Positions 34,723-46,480 of a stretch of DNA of 64,000 bases are shown here, piece by piece. The position numbers and the translations under genes are program-made. The notes below the pieces were generated by a model. That model saw nothing but the letters and a program-made list of their open reading frames with translations, was not told the origin of the DNA and searched no databases. The stretch covers positions 25,044,193 through 25,108,192 of the forward strand of contig JAAONU010000001.1 in assembly GCA_012932295.1 (NCBI GenBank), read 5' to 3'. Numbering within the stretch: position 1 is the first letter of the stretch; each line of letters begins with the position of its first letter. Source of the stretch: Cyclina sinensis (taxonomy: Eukaryota > Mollusca > Bivalvia > Venerida > Veneridae).

Positions 34723-36000
34723 CACATCCATTGATGTAATGGTTTAGAATATCGACATTACCTCGGTTTCAACGATCAGGCGATTTACAAGAAGTACTGT
34801 ATGCGGCCATCATTTGGCCGTTCCGTGATGTCAGTGTGAACATCTTTTTGTCATTGTAAAGTTTTAACCTCCACTCTGAAGAACTCTGGAGGGTACACAA
34901 TTCCAATAATTTGAGTCGGTTTGAGACCATCACACTGAAAGGCATAGGTTAAAATCCCACTCATGAAAGACAGTTCTTAAGTTTTATTTTTATTGTTTTT
35001 GTTTGGGTTTTAAAACATAGATTTCCATCAGAATTAAACTGAACTAAATCTTATCAAATTAATGTCTAATTAATTTCTTTTTAACTATACTTAAATTTTC
35101 GTAAAACCTTAGAAATGGTAAATGAATATTTTATTTATGTATATTGAAGTTCTTCTCAACTTTTCAAAATCTTTTCAAAAATATTTCTATAATATTGCTA
35201 CCGCATATCAGCATATAAAAAGGTCATAATTATTCGCTTGGAGTTGGGGACTAATTGTGTATCCTATGTCAATAATCATTTTGATTTTATTCTCATATGT
35301 AATGACAAAGATATGCAGTAGTATGTGCATAACCTTTTTAAAAGTGTCCTTTTTATCTTGTTATTCTTATTTTATCTAGTTATTAGGTAAAATACTGTCA
35401 AAGATTTCTTTGAAAACTCCACACACAAATTAGGCAGAATTTTATATCTAATTCTATTGTACAACTGCCGGTAATTTCATTAAAACAACTGAAATACAAT
35501 CAACAAATTCAATATGAGTTCCACCCGTAATTACTCATGTATGAAACGCATTTCTGTAAAGCGCAATGTCTATTTCTGAAAGTTTCCGAGTAGTCTCCCT
35601 TCGACAGAAAATCAAGCATTGTCAGTTATCACTTCGAATGGCTCTCTTCGACCTGTCTAAATAAAACACAGGGCAAAGAGAAAATTCACCATTTTCTTTT
35701 AAGACCTCTTTTTAAACCTTACTACTTTTATAAAAATAAAAAAGAATGAATCTTCATGAATGAGAAATATATAATTATGTTCTTTTAAACAAGTAAAATA
35801 ACTGCTCTCTAATAAATTTTCCTTTAGAAAGTGTTTTCTTGAATAGCTTATAGAGGCTCTCTGTTTATCAGCGCCACAAGAATAAATAAAAAATGCCTTA
35901 CCATTTTATTTGTCTTAGTTTAGTGGTTACATTCACTTTATAAACACAAAGGTATTTCACGATGAATAACTATTGGTCAACACAAATTACGTATTCTATA

Positions 36001-39000
36001 TTAACGCACAAAAAATGAGAAATGATTCTTGTTGCCAACATACATGTTACAAACATGGAGAAAAAATATCAGCAGAACAGTCGCTAAACATGTAACTGCT
36101 CTGTGTGCGCCCGATTTTAAGCTTTCGGTTTTCTTTTGTGTTGTGGCTTCTCTTGGCTTTGATCCACAAATTTCAGTCATGTTGCAATTGATATTCGAAC
36201 CGAGGAAATTTTGTCTTCCCGAATCATACATACAGTAATATTGAAACTCACAAAATGGAACCTTAACTTCATTTACAAAGGCTTGTATCCTGATAGTCTG
36301 TTGACCGGGGCCAAACTCATTCAGGGCTATCCTTCTTATGTTATCGCACGCATAAAGAACGAAAACCACACTGCCTGCAAACGGAACAATCTGGCTTGTT
36401 TTGAACTTCCGGTCTTTCATAGCCGCCATGTTGGTTGCTAGGAGAGGCTGTTGGTCCTTGAACAGTCCAAGAGCTGTGACAAAGGGTATGATAGTGTCAG
36501 CGTGACCAAACTGAAACTTTCCCGCTACATAACTGAAATGATGACGAAATATTAAGGTATGGCATTTTTCGAGCGAAAATAGTGATTAATTGAACATTTG
36601 ACATGCAAATGGGCTGAGTAACAAATTTTATGATCACTTTATGGTGGGGAAAAAATGAAAGAATTTTATTTTCTGAAAATTTAAATTTCAAAAGTTTTCT
36701 CCACAGCAATTACAAAACAACTGCTATTTTAATTGATAGACCTTTTCTACTAGGAGAGCTGAAGTCGGCCGCTCGAACAGGAAATGAGTAAACATTTGAC
36801 TAAATATACATACATTGTCATGAAGGTAATTCTTCGTGAAAAATGAAACTTTGCACAACTATATCATATACATGTACCTTACTTCCATCTTGAGTATGCT
36901 CCACATTGTCGCCACATTACTTCCGTAGCGGTTCAGTGTACTTTGTACAAATATGTACTTTGCAAGACTGTTTGGTGAGGATATAGGTTTATGGCTAAGT
37001 TGTCGATGATATACTTAAAGCCAGTAAAGGTCAAAGGTAAAATACTAAGTTTAATAAAGCTTTTTCTAAAAATACCTTTGATCAAAGGCTTGCCTTCGGG
37101 ATATGAAGTGATGCAACTCAGAACTAAGAATATGTTGTTTAAATGTTTATGTCACACTGAAGCGTCAAGGTTAAAATACCTATGCATGTTCTGTTCAGCT
37201 TTCATGAAAGTAACAAAAACACACACATTCTGTTAACGTTGTCAACAGCAAGAATAATGATGTTCCCTAGCTGCACAATGTTTGATTCAAGAGTATCATT
37301 CTAAGTGCAAGCAACTAAATTCATTTTAAGTTCGTACATCACAAGCGAAACTGTGTACATCTTAGGGGTATTTCAGACCAAGAAAAAAAGAAGAGAATAT
37401 AAACAAAAGGCAGTAACATTAAAATAGTAAGAAGTATTTATGGTCCTTGTACTGCACTTCTCCTCAATACCAGGGTCTTAGAGTAATGGTCACGACAATG
37501 AAGCGTGACGGACACATAACGGACACAGAAAAAGTGGCGACTATATGCTTCCACTTCTTGGGAAATAAAGATAACCCAAATGCACATGGTAATGACCGTT
37601 CTAGACACTCGGAATATGTTTACCTGGTCTCTTTTATCTCCTCGTCGTTAAAGTAGTTTAGACTTCTGTTGATAGAGGCATCTAAGCTGCTCAGGATATC
37701 CTGAACGAGTCCACATGACATCTTTGCGTTAATGGGATTACCATACGAGTACAGGTAATAATTCTGCAAAAGTGATATTTCTTTTTCTTTATCAATAACA
37801 TCGTATAAACTATAAGAAATTCATTTATGTATTTACAAAATTTGATTTCTTTTATTCGCACTCTAAAACAAGAGGGCCATTATGGCCCTATATCGTTCAC
37901 CAGAGTACGACCGCTTTTAACAAAGTTGTTACGGACCTGATTAATTGACCCCAGATGACCCATATTTAAACTTGACCTAGAAATTATCGAAACAACCTTT
38001 CTGGCAAATTTCCAGAATACTGGGGCTGAAAGTGTTACCTCTAGAGTGTTAACAAGGTTTTTTCTTATTTGGGCGCTGTGACCTAGTTTTTGTCCCCAGA
38101 TAATCCATGTTCAAAATTGAGCTAATAATCATCGAAACAACATTTCTGACAAATTTCCAGAATATTTGGACTGAAAAAGTAGCCTCTAGATTGTTAACAA
38201 GATTTTTCTATTTTTGAGCCATGTGACTTAGTTTTTCATCCCAGCTGACCCGTATTCAAACTCGTCCGAGTAATTACTGGGACAAACATCCTGACCAAGT
38301 TTTATGACAACTGAGGCAAAAATTTGACAATTAGAGTGTTAACAAACTAATTGAATTGATTTGGGTTTAATAACGACCGTTGCTGTCGATGACAGCTTGA
38401 CACCGTTGTTGCTCGCCCCCTATCAGGTTTCGTATCACCGCTTGTTGAATGGTGATCCACTCGTTCACAAGGACGGCACAAAGTTTCTGAGTGCTTCTTG
38501 GTTCGAACTGACGGGCTTAAATACGGACCTGTAACTCATTCCACATGTGCTCAACAGGATTTAGGTCAGGGGATCGGGCTGGCCAGTCAAAACGAGTAAC
38601 ATCCTCTCTTTACAAGTATTCTTGGACGACATTGGCTGAATGAGGACGGCCATTATCGTCCATCAAAATGAACCCATCATCAACCAGCATACAGCCTTAC
38701 TTGGGTATCGAGAATCTCATCTCGATGCCGCTGGGCAGTCAGTGTGCCTCCGTCACAACGAGGTCAGTGCTCCATCCCAGTTGATTCCACCCCAGACCAT
38801 GTTTGAGCCTCAACCATACCGGTTGTGTTCAGCAATGTTTGCAGCATGAAACCGTTCCCCTGACTTTCGCCATACTCTACCACGCCTATCCGTGTAGTTT
38901 AAGCAGTACCGAGACTCATCGGTAAAGAAGACAAGTCGCCAGTCCTTCATGCTCCTGCCAACAGGGTCCACGGGACCACGGCCCAAGCATATCGATGCTG

Positions 39001-41743
39001 GCAGTGGTTTAGAGATAACAGAGTCAGTATACATGATATTCTTGACCGCAGACCACTGTTGTGCAAACGTGTGGGTATGGTTTGGGTTGAAACACGGACC
39101 CTGGAAGCATGTTGAAGGTCAGAACAAAGTTGGGTTGCAGTTGCAAAACGGTGTCTTCGAGCCTAGATAACCAGAAAACGTTCATCAGCTGCAGAAGTTG
39201 CCTATCTCCTGCCCCACCATGTCGTCTTACAGGTGTACCATACTGTCGGAACCTCGCTCAAGCTCTAGTGATAACCGTATGGAGTACACCAAGTGTCTCG
39301 CGAACCTCACAATTAAGTAGTCTCACTATTTCGCCTCCGAAGGTGAATCCATTTTACAATCTGATATTTTATTGTTGTTCACCTTCTACGTCTCACTTTG
39401 ATCTGCATCTGGCTAAGCGGACTCGCCCAATCGTAGGCGATTGGGCACTTTTTATGGCTCGTTTGTCCAACAGTTCACAGAGTTTAAGGCAAAAATGATA
39501 AAAATATGATTAAATATGATACCTTAATTCATACCTGATCCTGTAATCCGAGAAAACACACAAATACATAAGTATAGAACTGAAACACTTATTTCGTACC
39601 TGATTTATCCACCATTTTATTCAAAATTTGGCAATCGGAATACTCGGTGTTCTAGGTAATAAGTTAACTAGGGTAGGGTAAAGAATCTACCGAATAATAT
39701 CCGCACAGTTATATGCAGTTTAAAATTAGGCTTAAAGGTTGAACAACTAAAAAATATCAGAATTATAAAATGGGTTCAACACTTTAAGCTCAATTAATTA
39801 GGCTAACAATTAAGAGCCCCTTGCTCCAACTGCCCGCCACATCTCTGCATCCGATAAATGCCTTCTAACATTCGCATTTGCCATAATTCAGTATAAACGT
39901 TCAGTCTTTCAAGTGAAGGTGAAGATGAGTAACCTACCTTGTGGGGGTACATGTATGCACTGTTAAATAAACACTATGAAAATACAAGATCACCTCGTTT
40001 GCACGACTTGCACAAGGAAATTGCCTGTCATTTTCAAGGTTATGTGTACACTGGGGACATTTTCGATACATCATTTCAATGTAAATATCATTAAAATATA
40101 TAAAGTAGACTTCACAATAATGTGTGGAAAACTTGGTGCTTAGCAAACTTTAAGTAGTATATGTAAGGTCCCAACAATGATTTACACGCCAATACATATA
40201 GTGTTTCAAGAGTGATTTACACGTCAATACATATAGTGTTTCAAGAGTGATTAATACGTTACTACATGTAGAGTTTCAAGAGTGATTTACACGTCAATAC
40301 ATATAGTGTTTCAAGAGTGATTAATACGTTACTACAAGTAGAGTTTCAAGATTGATTTACACGTCAATATATGTTAGGACTCAAAAATGATTGCACGTCA
40401 ATGAATGAACGGTTTCAATAATAGACATTACAATACCAGTAAATCTTGTGCATACTCCAAGACAAGCCTATCGTCATCGGACAGAAGTTTACACCATGTT
40501 GTATCCCCCGAGATGGACATACCATAGGCGCACCAGTCATTTATCAGAAATACTTCGTCTGTGATGAAAATAAAAGGATGTGTAAAATATCTGCTAAATA
40601 ACTCTGAAACATTACAAGCATTATGAATGGTAAGTTACAACTAATGTTACAGTTGTTTGGGTTAACCTAAGTTCTGTTTTGGGTATACAGAGGTTTACAA
40701 TGCCATTGTCCCTGAGTATAACGAGAACATGTCCAGCATCGGTATTAGAAATGGCCAAGACGAAATCTTTACCTAGTTGGGTAGATCTAAGCGAAAATTA
40801 GATGCGGTATAGTATTTCCAGTCTGCGGCATAAGATATTTTACCTTTATAAGAATAGAGGTAGGAACTTGCTTGCACGCACGACCCTAACAACATTTATA
40901 ATGAATCGGCATACATACACAATGTTATCAGTTATACTAAACTAACAACGCCGTTGAAATGCTGAATACATAATATATTTGATATTTCATCAGTTAGAAG
41001 GCCAGTTAGTACTTACCCTCTGTAAAATTCATCTGTATGCCAAGTCTAAGCTGTAGAGATTCCGTAATGTTCGTGAACTCAGGTCCTCTTAAAAAATCGT
41101 AATATTCTTTCAGGAATGCGGATTTGTTTTGTAATTGTTTTTCACGATTATAGCAACTCTCGGGAAATCGCATCGTAGTGTCATTCAGCTCAGGTTCAAA
41201 GGAAGTTGGTAACCTATCAATACGGGACACAAAACCACGGTAGAAATATTTTGAGCTATCTATTGCCACTGAGTCACTTGACGAGACGAATTTTACCGAC
41301 TTACTTATATCTAAAAATTTGTTCAAACCATGCCTAACCCCTTGACCTATCCTGCGCCCAAGTTCATATATTTCTTCCATTCCTGTCAACATAAGTGTAC
41401 CCGCTGATTCTAAGGAAGGTATTCGCCAGTTGTTTAGTTCTGCAAACATCGCTGGATCTTTCGCCGCCACGATTTTCTCTTGCAAGGCTTTCGCCTCCTG
41501 AATTATTTCTCGCGCTGGAAAATGGGCCGCATTTCTTACTACCATATTTAAGTTTATGCCTTTGCAACTAGTTGTACTCATCGCGAAGCCGAAGTTGTAA
41601 TCTAAATAATTGGACCGATGCAACCCCTCTGTGTTTAACCACATTAACATTGTGTTGGTAGAAAAGACATCCTGTCGACCCACACTTTCAGTACCATCCA
41701 TATAGGTTGTCACTAAGACAAACATTATAAAAACTAACTCCAT
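36001..41743 (-). CDS. MINPP1-like histidine phosphatase superfamily protein, predicted inactive
   Basis: MINPP1 enzymes remove phosphates from inositol polyphosphates using a His nucleophile in RHGxRxP. Four minus-strand exons join in phase (41017-41743, 40437-40558, 37624-37763, 36001-36532) to give 506 aa, near the 487 aa of human MINPP1. There is a signal peptide (MELVFIMFVLVTTYMDG). The catalytic block reads VVRNAAHFPAR, with the nucleophilic His replaced by Asn, Gly by Ala and the second Arg by His. The later SSxxxR block reads SSSDSVAIDSS, without the Arg. The family blocks SGDTTWCKLLSDDDRLVLEY, NPINAKMSCGLVQDIL and FGHADTIIPFVTALGLFKD (HAD, usually HAE) are kept. The C-terminus has a hydrophobic segment (VTCLATVLLIFFLHVC) suited to membrane anchoring. 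Frame and splice sites are intact, so this looks like a real pseudophosphatase rather than a decayed gene. Confidence 0.88.
37871..38345 (+). repeat. Pearl-like element fragment in MINPP-like intron 2
   Basis: It starts with the family left end (AGGGCCATTATGGCCCT, TTCACCAGAGTACGACCGC) and holds about three core repeats (GACCCCAGATGACCCATAT, AACAACCTTTCTGGCAAATT, CTCTAGAGTGTTAACAAGG). It is the same family as 49227-52412. It is truncated at the junction with the Tc1-like copy. Confidence 0.8.
38350..39480 (-). pseudogene. Tc1/mariner transposase copy, degenerate, in MINPP-like intron 2
   Basis: On the minus strand the decayed frame shows VFFTDESRYCLNYTDRRGRV and GERFHAANIAEHNRYG, then GFILMDDNGRPHSANVVQEY and DWPARSPDLNPVEHMWNEL. 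These are the DDE blocks of Tc1-type transposases. Multiple frameshifts and stops (for example after VRI) show it is dead. Terminal inverted repeats were not located. Confidence 0.88.
40165..40420. repeat. 35-bp minisatellite with alternating A/B units, MINPP-like intron 2
   Basis: Units begin AAGAGTGATT and end GTTTC. Type A contains TACACGTCAATACATATAGT and type B contains AATACGTTACTACATGTAGA. They occur as A-A-B-A-B-A'-A'', so part of the array behaves as a 70-bp dimer. About 7 copies lie just downstream of coding exon 2. Confidence 0.85.
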
Positions 41744-43477
41744 GATGTAATTCAAAAATATAATATCCCAGGATACAGACTTTCAAAAGTTAAATAATCT
41801 GAGACTAGATTTTACAGATTTATCCCCCAAAAATGTATATAAACATGCAACGCCGACGTGAGAATAGTTTTTGTACAAATTAAAGTCAGCTCCTGAATTA
41901 AATCGTAATACTTTGTCACCGTAATTACCTTATTGCTTTGAAGCTCACCACTTTGAAATATTTTAAACGTTTTTTTGTTTGTTTGTTTGTGTGATGTGTA
42001 TGGGTTTTTTTCGGTTTCTTCAACATTCCATTTAACTGAATGCTTGCAAAGACAGACGATGTGGTATGGATTGATTGAAGAATTACATTGAGAAAAAGTA
42101 TATTTAAACCTAACACTACACTAGAAGTCTTGAAACCCAAATATTTTTGCACAGCGGAACAGGATTTGAGCTTTCCGGTGGCGTTTTAACCTTCGCCTTT
42201 AAAAAAAGTCATTTTTTTGCGCTTTATGAATATTCGTGCGCTATTTTGAAAAAGGGCCAAGCCCCCAAAAAATCGATTGTTAAAAAATATTCAGGGCCTA
42301 ATATGGTATGCAGATAAGCATCTTCCATCTGGTTGAAACTCGGAGAGGGTGATAAAGTTCTCATACAGTAGCACTAGGACTTTAGAATGTGTTGTTGTTG
42401 TTGTTGTTTTAGAAAGACACTATTAATAAGCTTGTCATAGTGACGACGGTCAGAGAATTTGCAATCAGACTTCTTAATTCGTCGCGTCAATCGCTTGTTC
42501 ATTAGTTTCGAAAGTAAGGTTATTTGTAATTTGATTGAATAGTTCAATTAGGAGTATGAACATTTTTGTTTAACTGTTAGTAATTCATTTCCATGAAGTC
42601 GCAAACACTAATAATCGACAGTTTGTATAAACTAGTTTATACTTCTATATGGACTAACAAAAACTGTAACATAACTTTGAAAAATGTCCGATTTCACTGA
42701 TATACCTTTATAAAAATACATTGTGTAATAATAAAAAAAATAAAAAAAACATAGATGGAATTTTGGGGTAGGTAGGAAATTTTTTTAATCATGTGCGTCG
42801 AGCGAAAACGCTTTTGCAAACGCTTTTGATTCATTACTCATACACGCTTTGTAGACCTCAAAATGTACTTTACTATGTACAAGTACATGAAAGTTGCAGC
42901 AGACAATGTAAGTAAGTCACCGCCCATGATTGATCAAACATCTAGCTGAAAGTTGGTGAAACGTCGAAAGAAAGATCAGTCGATCTTATTTTAAATTCCG
43001 CTTCCATCCTTTAGCAACCAAACGGAAAACCTCACGACAATCTGTGGTAAAAATATGCAGCCATGATACGAAAGAATCGGTGCACGTGCAGTTGTGCGGT
43101 GGTCGTCTGGCGGTTTCTAAATTCTGTCAACAGATATACGGCATAGAAAGCTTCTGATCATGTAGTCAAACGCCAACAAGTAAACTTTAACGCGTTATCT
43201 GTACGAGGGTTGCATTAAAAAATTATTCAGGCTGCATACTAAAGACTATCATGCCTTAGTACGATATCAAAATTGATATGAAATAGCATTCTGGCATATC
43301 AGTGATATCGACACATGAAAGCACCGATGGTACATAATAGCAAGGTCGCCGAACATCACTACCATAAAAGCTTTCAGTCCACAATATTTCGGTTCCAGCA
43401 CATATTTTATTCAGTCCTAGCTCTGCAATAACAGTTCGAAAATCAGAAAAAAGAGGGAATGGAAGGTCAAGGTCTTC
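41744..43477. other. 5' flank of the MINPP-like gene
   Basis: No gene found. A short GTT microsatellite lies at about 42390-42408. No promoter element could be assigned. Confidence 0.4.
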
Positions 43478-43950
43478 ATATAACTGCGAAACACGTCTTT
43501 TAACACGTCATATAACTACAAAACACGTCGTTTAACATGTCATATAACTGTCAAATACGTCTTTTAACACGTCATATATCTGTCAAATACGTCTTTTAAC
43601 ACTTCACATAACTGCAAATTCGTTTTAACAGGTTATATGATTGTAAAACACGTCATTTAGTACGTCATTTAACTGCAAAACACGTCTTATTACACGTCAT
43701 ATAACTGCGAAACACATCTAATAACGCGTCAAATAACTGCGAAACACGTCTTATGACACGTCATATAACTGCTAAACACGTCTTATAATACGTCATATAA
43801 CTGCGAAACACATCTTATAACACGTCATATAACTGCGAAACACGTCTTATAACACGTCATATAACTGTGAAACACGTCTTTTAACACGTCATATAACTGC
43901 AAAACACGTCTTTTAACACATCATATAACTGCGAAACACGTCTTTTACAT
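43478..43950. repeat. ~32-bp minisatellite, ~14 copies
   Basis: The unit reads AACTGCGAAACACGTCTTAT plus AACACGTCATAT, repeating every 32-33 bp. It contains two near-copies of ACACGTC, so it may itself come from a ~16-bp unit. Copies at the left are more diverged than those at the right. Confidence 0.9.
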
Positions 43951-44189
43951 TAAACCTGCTCTCGGAAGTAAATACACTCATGTAGTAATGTCATGTTTAA
44001 ACCTGTTGATCTTCTTTTAAAGACGATCGCTATAAAACAGCCTTAGGTTTCCGTTAGAGTTTGGATCTAGAATGGGAAAATAATGCCAAGTTAACCCGTA
44101 ACAGTTTTAAAACCGGTCATAAAACATACAAGGGTCGAGTTGCTAAAAGCAAGAAAAAAAAGAAGTTTTTCGGATGATAGTTCCTTAGG

Positions 44190-44395
44190 GAAACTGGAGG
44201 TTACGTACCATGGAGTTTACGTACCACTACATAAATGTACCATTATTGGAAGTTACGTACCACTTAAATAAATAAGGTTATGTACCATAGAGGGAGATCG
44301 TCATTTATAATATTGAACGGTACGTAACTTTCAAAATATATATGTGGTACGTAACCTCCTGGTACGTTAACTCCATGGTACTTAACCTCCATAAC
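44190..44395. repeat. Cluster of TTACGTACC motifs arranged as an inverted repeat
   Basis: The left part holds GGAGGTTACGTACCATGGAG, TTTACGTACCAC and GTTACGTACCAC. The right part mirrors it with GTGGTACGTAACCTCC, GGTACGTTAACTCCATGG and GGTACTTAACCTCC. TAGTTCCT occurs near both ends. It looks like a short inverted-repeat element made of a reiterated GGTACGTAA motif. Confidence 0.65.
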
Positions 44396-44706
44396 TAGTT
44401 CCTCAGTGTTGATACCAATCACTAATCTTGGTAAATATGTATTTTTATAATAAAATGTGACATTTTCATGCCATCAACACAAGAGTATAACAATGGAAAC
44501 AAGAGTCAGTCTGCTTTTTTGTGATTCCCGGTGTTGATGTAGTCACTGACTAAATTTCATGTGCGTAATTTTCATATTTCCCATCCTGTTCATATCCATG
44601 TTTATGTATTTATAGTGAAATTAAGCATATCATACTGGTATCCCTTTGTATGAGGCCATCAAAAACCACAGGGACACAATTTGAACAAACTTGATAGAGG
44701 TCTGCT

Positions 44707-44915
44707 GAGGAGGCACCGTTGTCCAGGGGTAGAGCGCAGGGCTCCGGATCCGGAGGTCGCGGGTTCGAATCCCGTCAGAGGCTAGATTCTCTCACGATCT
44801 TCACATTCCTCCACGCTGGGCGAATACTGGTATGGAACCCAGGAAACAGTCATCGAGCGTGGTGAATCTAAGTTGTAAGGACTTGCAATCGAGGTAAAAT
44901 AACTGAGTCTAAAAT
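44707..44915 (+). mobile_element. tRNA-derived SINE with 11-bp target duplication
   Basis: The head has box A (TTGTCCAGGGGTAGAGCG) and a perfect box B (GGTTCGAATCC), and the body matches 19158-19342. AGAGGTCTGCT flanks both sides (44696-44706 and 44916-44926), so this is a complete retroposed copy of 209 bp inserted into a pearl-like repeat. Confidence 0.9.
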
Positions 44916-45746
44916 AGAGGTCTGCTAGATAATGCCACACCCAAAATTTCATGTTCAGAGATTGAAGAAGTGACAAGACGAGTTTGCCTGTGTAAGATAA
45001 TACAACTGATCTGGCCAAATTGGCCCTAGAGGCAAAGTTTGAAAAGTCTGGGAAGAAGTTCGTTAAATAATTTTCCTCTGTAAAACGTGACCGCGGGACG
45101 TAACTTTATAGTCTGTCACACACCAAATTTCAGAACACTGCACAGCAGTTTCTCACAAGATTATACTAGTTTATGTAAAACATGTAATCCCAAGGCAGCG
45201 CCAAAAATGACCCTCAGTCAGACACCATATGCATTTTTCATGCCAAACTTCATAACCCTGGATCTTGTGGTTTCGTACTAGAATAATTTTAAAGGCTTTC
45301 CAAAATAGTTTCATGTAAAACATGTGACCCCACAGACAGGGACCAATTAAGCTCGAAAAGACACGATTTGATTAAAAAAAAACAAACAAACAAACAAACA
45401 AACGAGGCCCATGATGGCACTAGGTCGCTCCCCCGAGTATCTTAATTGTGGGTCTGCTGTTTAACATACATCAGAAGTAAAATAACATATTTTGAATCTT
45501 TCAAAAGTCTTATATTCTCTACTAATAGAACCCTGGGACATGGCCAATTTTGGCCCGAGGGACACAATTATAACAAGCTTGGTTTGCATCCACTATGCAA
45601 TGCTACATAAGAATATCTATAAGCTCTTTAGCATTCAGTTTCAGACAAAAAGATTCTCAATGTTTTCCCTATATAAGCCTAAGTAAAACTAAGTGACCCC
45701 GGGGCAGGGCCATTCATGACCGCAGCAACAAAAATTGAACAAACTT

Positions 45747-46013
45747 AGATTTATTTGTTTGTTTGATTGGGGTTTAACAGCTAAGGTCATATCTAGGGGA
45801 TCAGTCCATCTAACCAGTGTTCCTAGGTATCCAACTTGTGTGCTAACCAATTTCTCCGCAAGTGACTACTTCCTCACTTGCTTCCGAGGTGAGGGACAAA
45901 TAACCTATAGATGGAGTAATTTTGCGGGCCCTGATGGGGACTGAACCGGGATCGTCAAGATTGACAATCCAATGCTCTACCGAATGAGCTAGCCCGGTCG
46001 CCTGAACAAACTT
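45747..46013 (-). mobile_element. SINE with tRNA-Asp(GUC)-like head and 10-bp target duplication
   Basis: On the minus strand the head reads GGCTAGCTCATTCGGTAGAG (box A region), GATTGTCAATC (GTC anticodon position) and CCCGGTTCAGTCCCC (box B). The 3' end is GTTAAACCCC followed by (CAAA)n-like sequence. GAACAAACTT flanks both sides (45737-45746 and 46014-46023). It sits inside a pearl-like repeat. Confidence 0.88.
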
Positions 46014-46480
46014 TGAGGCTCTATAGATAATTCTCCATGCAAAATAACTAAGGTCTATACATTAGGGTTCTTCACAAGATTTTCAGTGGTAAAATATTTT
46101 ACACAAAAAGGACCCCCAGTGTAGGATCAATTTGACCCCAGGTACATAATTTGAACAATCTTGGTAGACATTCACTAGACAATGCAACATACAAAGTATC
46201 TAAGCTGAAGGGCATATTGTTTCAGTCAAGATTTTTTAAGTCTTCCCTTTAAAGACTTTGTCGAATCAAGTAACTATGGAGCCAGCCATTAATGACCCAA
46301 GGGGATTATTTGAACAATCTTGATGGAGGACCTCTAGCTGATGCTCCATGGAAACAAATCTGAGATCTAGTACAAGATTTTCAACATTTTCCCTATATAA
46401 GCTTATGTACAGGGGGCCATTGGCCCCAAAGCACTCACCTGAGGACAGGCTGTTATTTGTGTGGAAGCTATCATTATTTC

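Larger units (their letters stand above)
32922..36000. other. Region between the lipocalin and MINPP-like genes
   Basis: No further gene found. It includes the candidate 5' lipocalin exon and two V-SINE fragments described separately. An AATAAA on the minus strand near 35905 could end the MINPP-like transcript. The rest is AT-rich. Confidence 0.4.
44600..46480. repeat. Diverged pearl-like core repeats, interrupted by two SINEs
   Basis: Blocks such as GGACACAATTTGAACAAACT, GAGGTCTGCTAGATAATGC and CCCTATATAAGCC recur with heavy divergence. A (CAAA)n run at 45380-45404 is followed by an element left end (GAGGCCCATGATGGCACTAG, CTCCCCCGAGTAT). Another left end (GGGGGCCATTGGCCCC, CACTCACCTGAGG) lies at about 46408-46443. 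No gene is present. Confidence 0.75.

Noticed and set aside
41364..41567. Overlapping minus-strand frame in MINPP-like exon 1
   Set aside because: The other frame carries the conserved family blocks and joins the next exon in phase.
43478..43950. Regular ~32-bp repeats resembling a CRISPR array
   Set aside because: There are no unique spacers: units are contiguous and vary by point changes. The host is a eukaryote, so this is a minisatellite.
44707..44790. Possible tRNA gene
   Set aside because: Box A and box B are good but the acceptor-stem halves do not pair. The unit has a long shared body, target duplications and a second copy at 19158, so it is a SINE.
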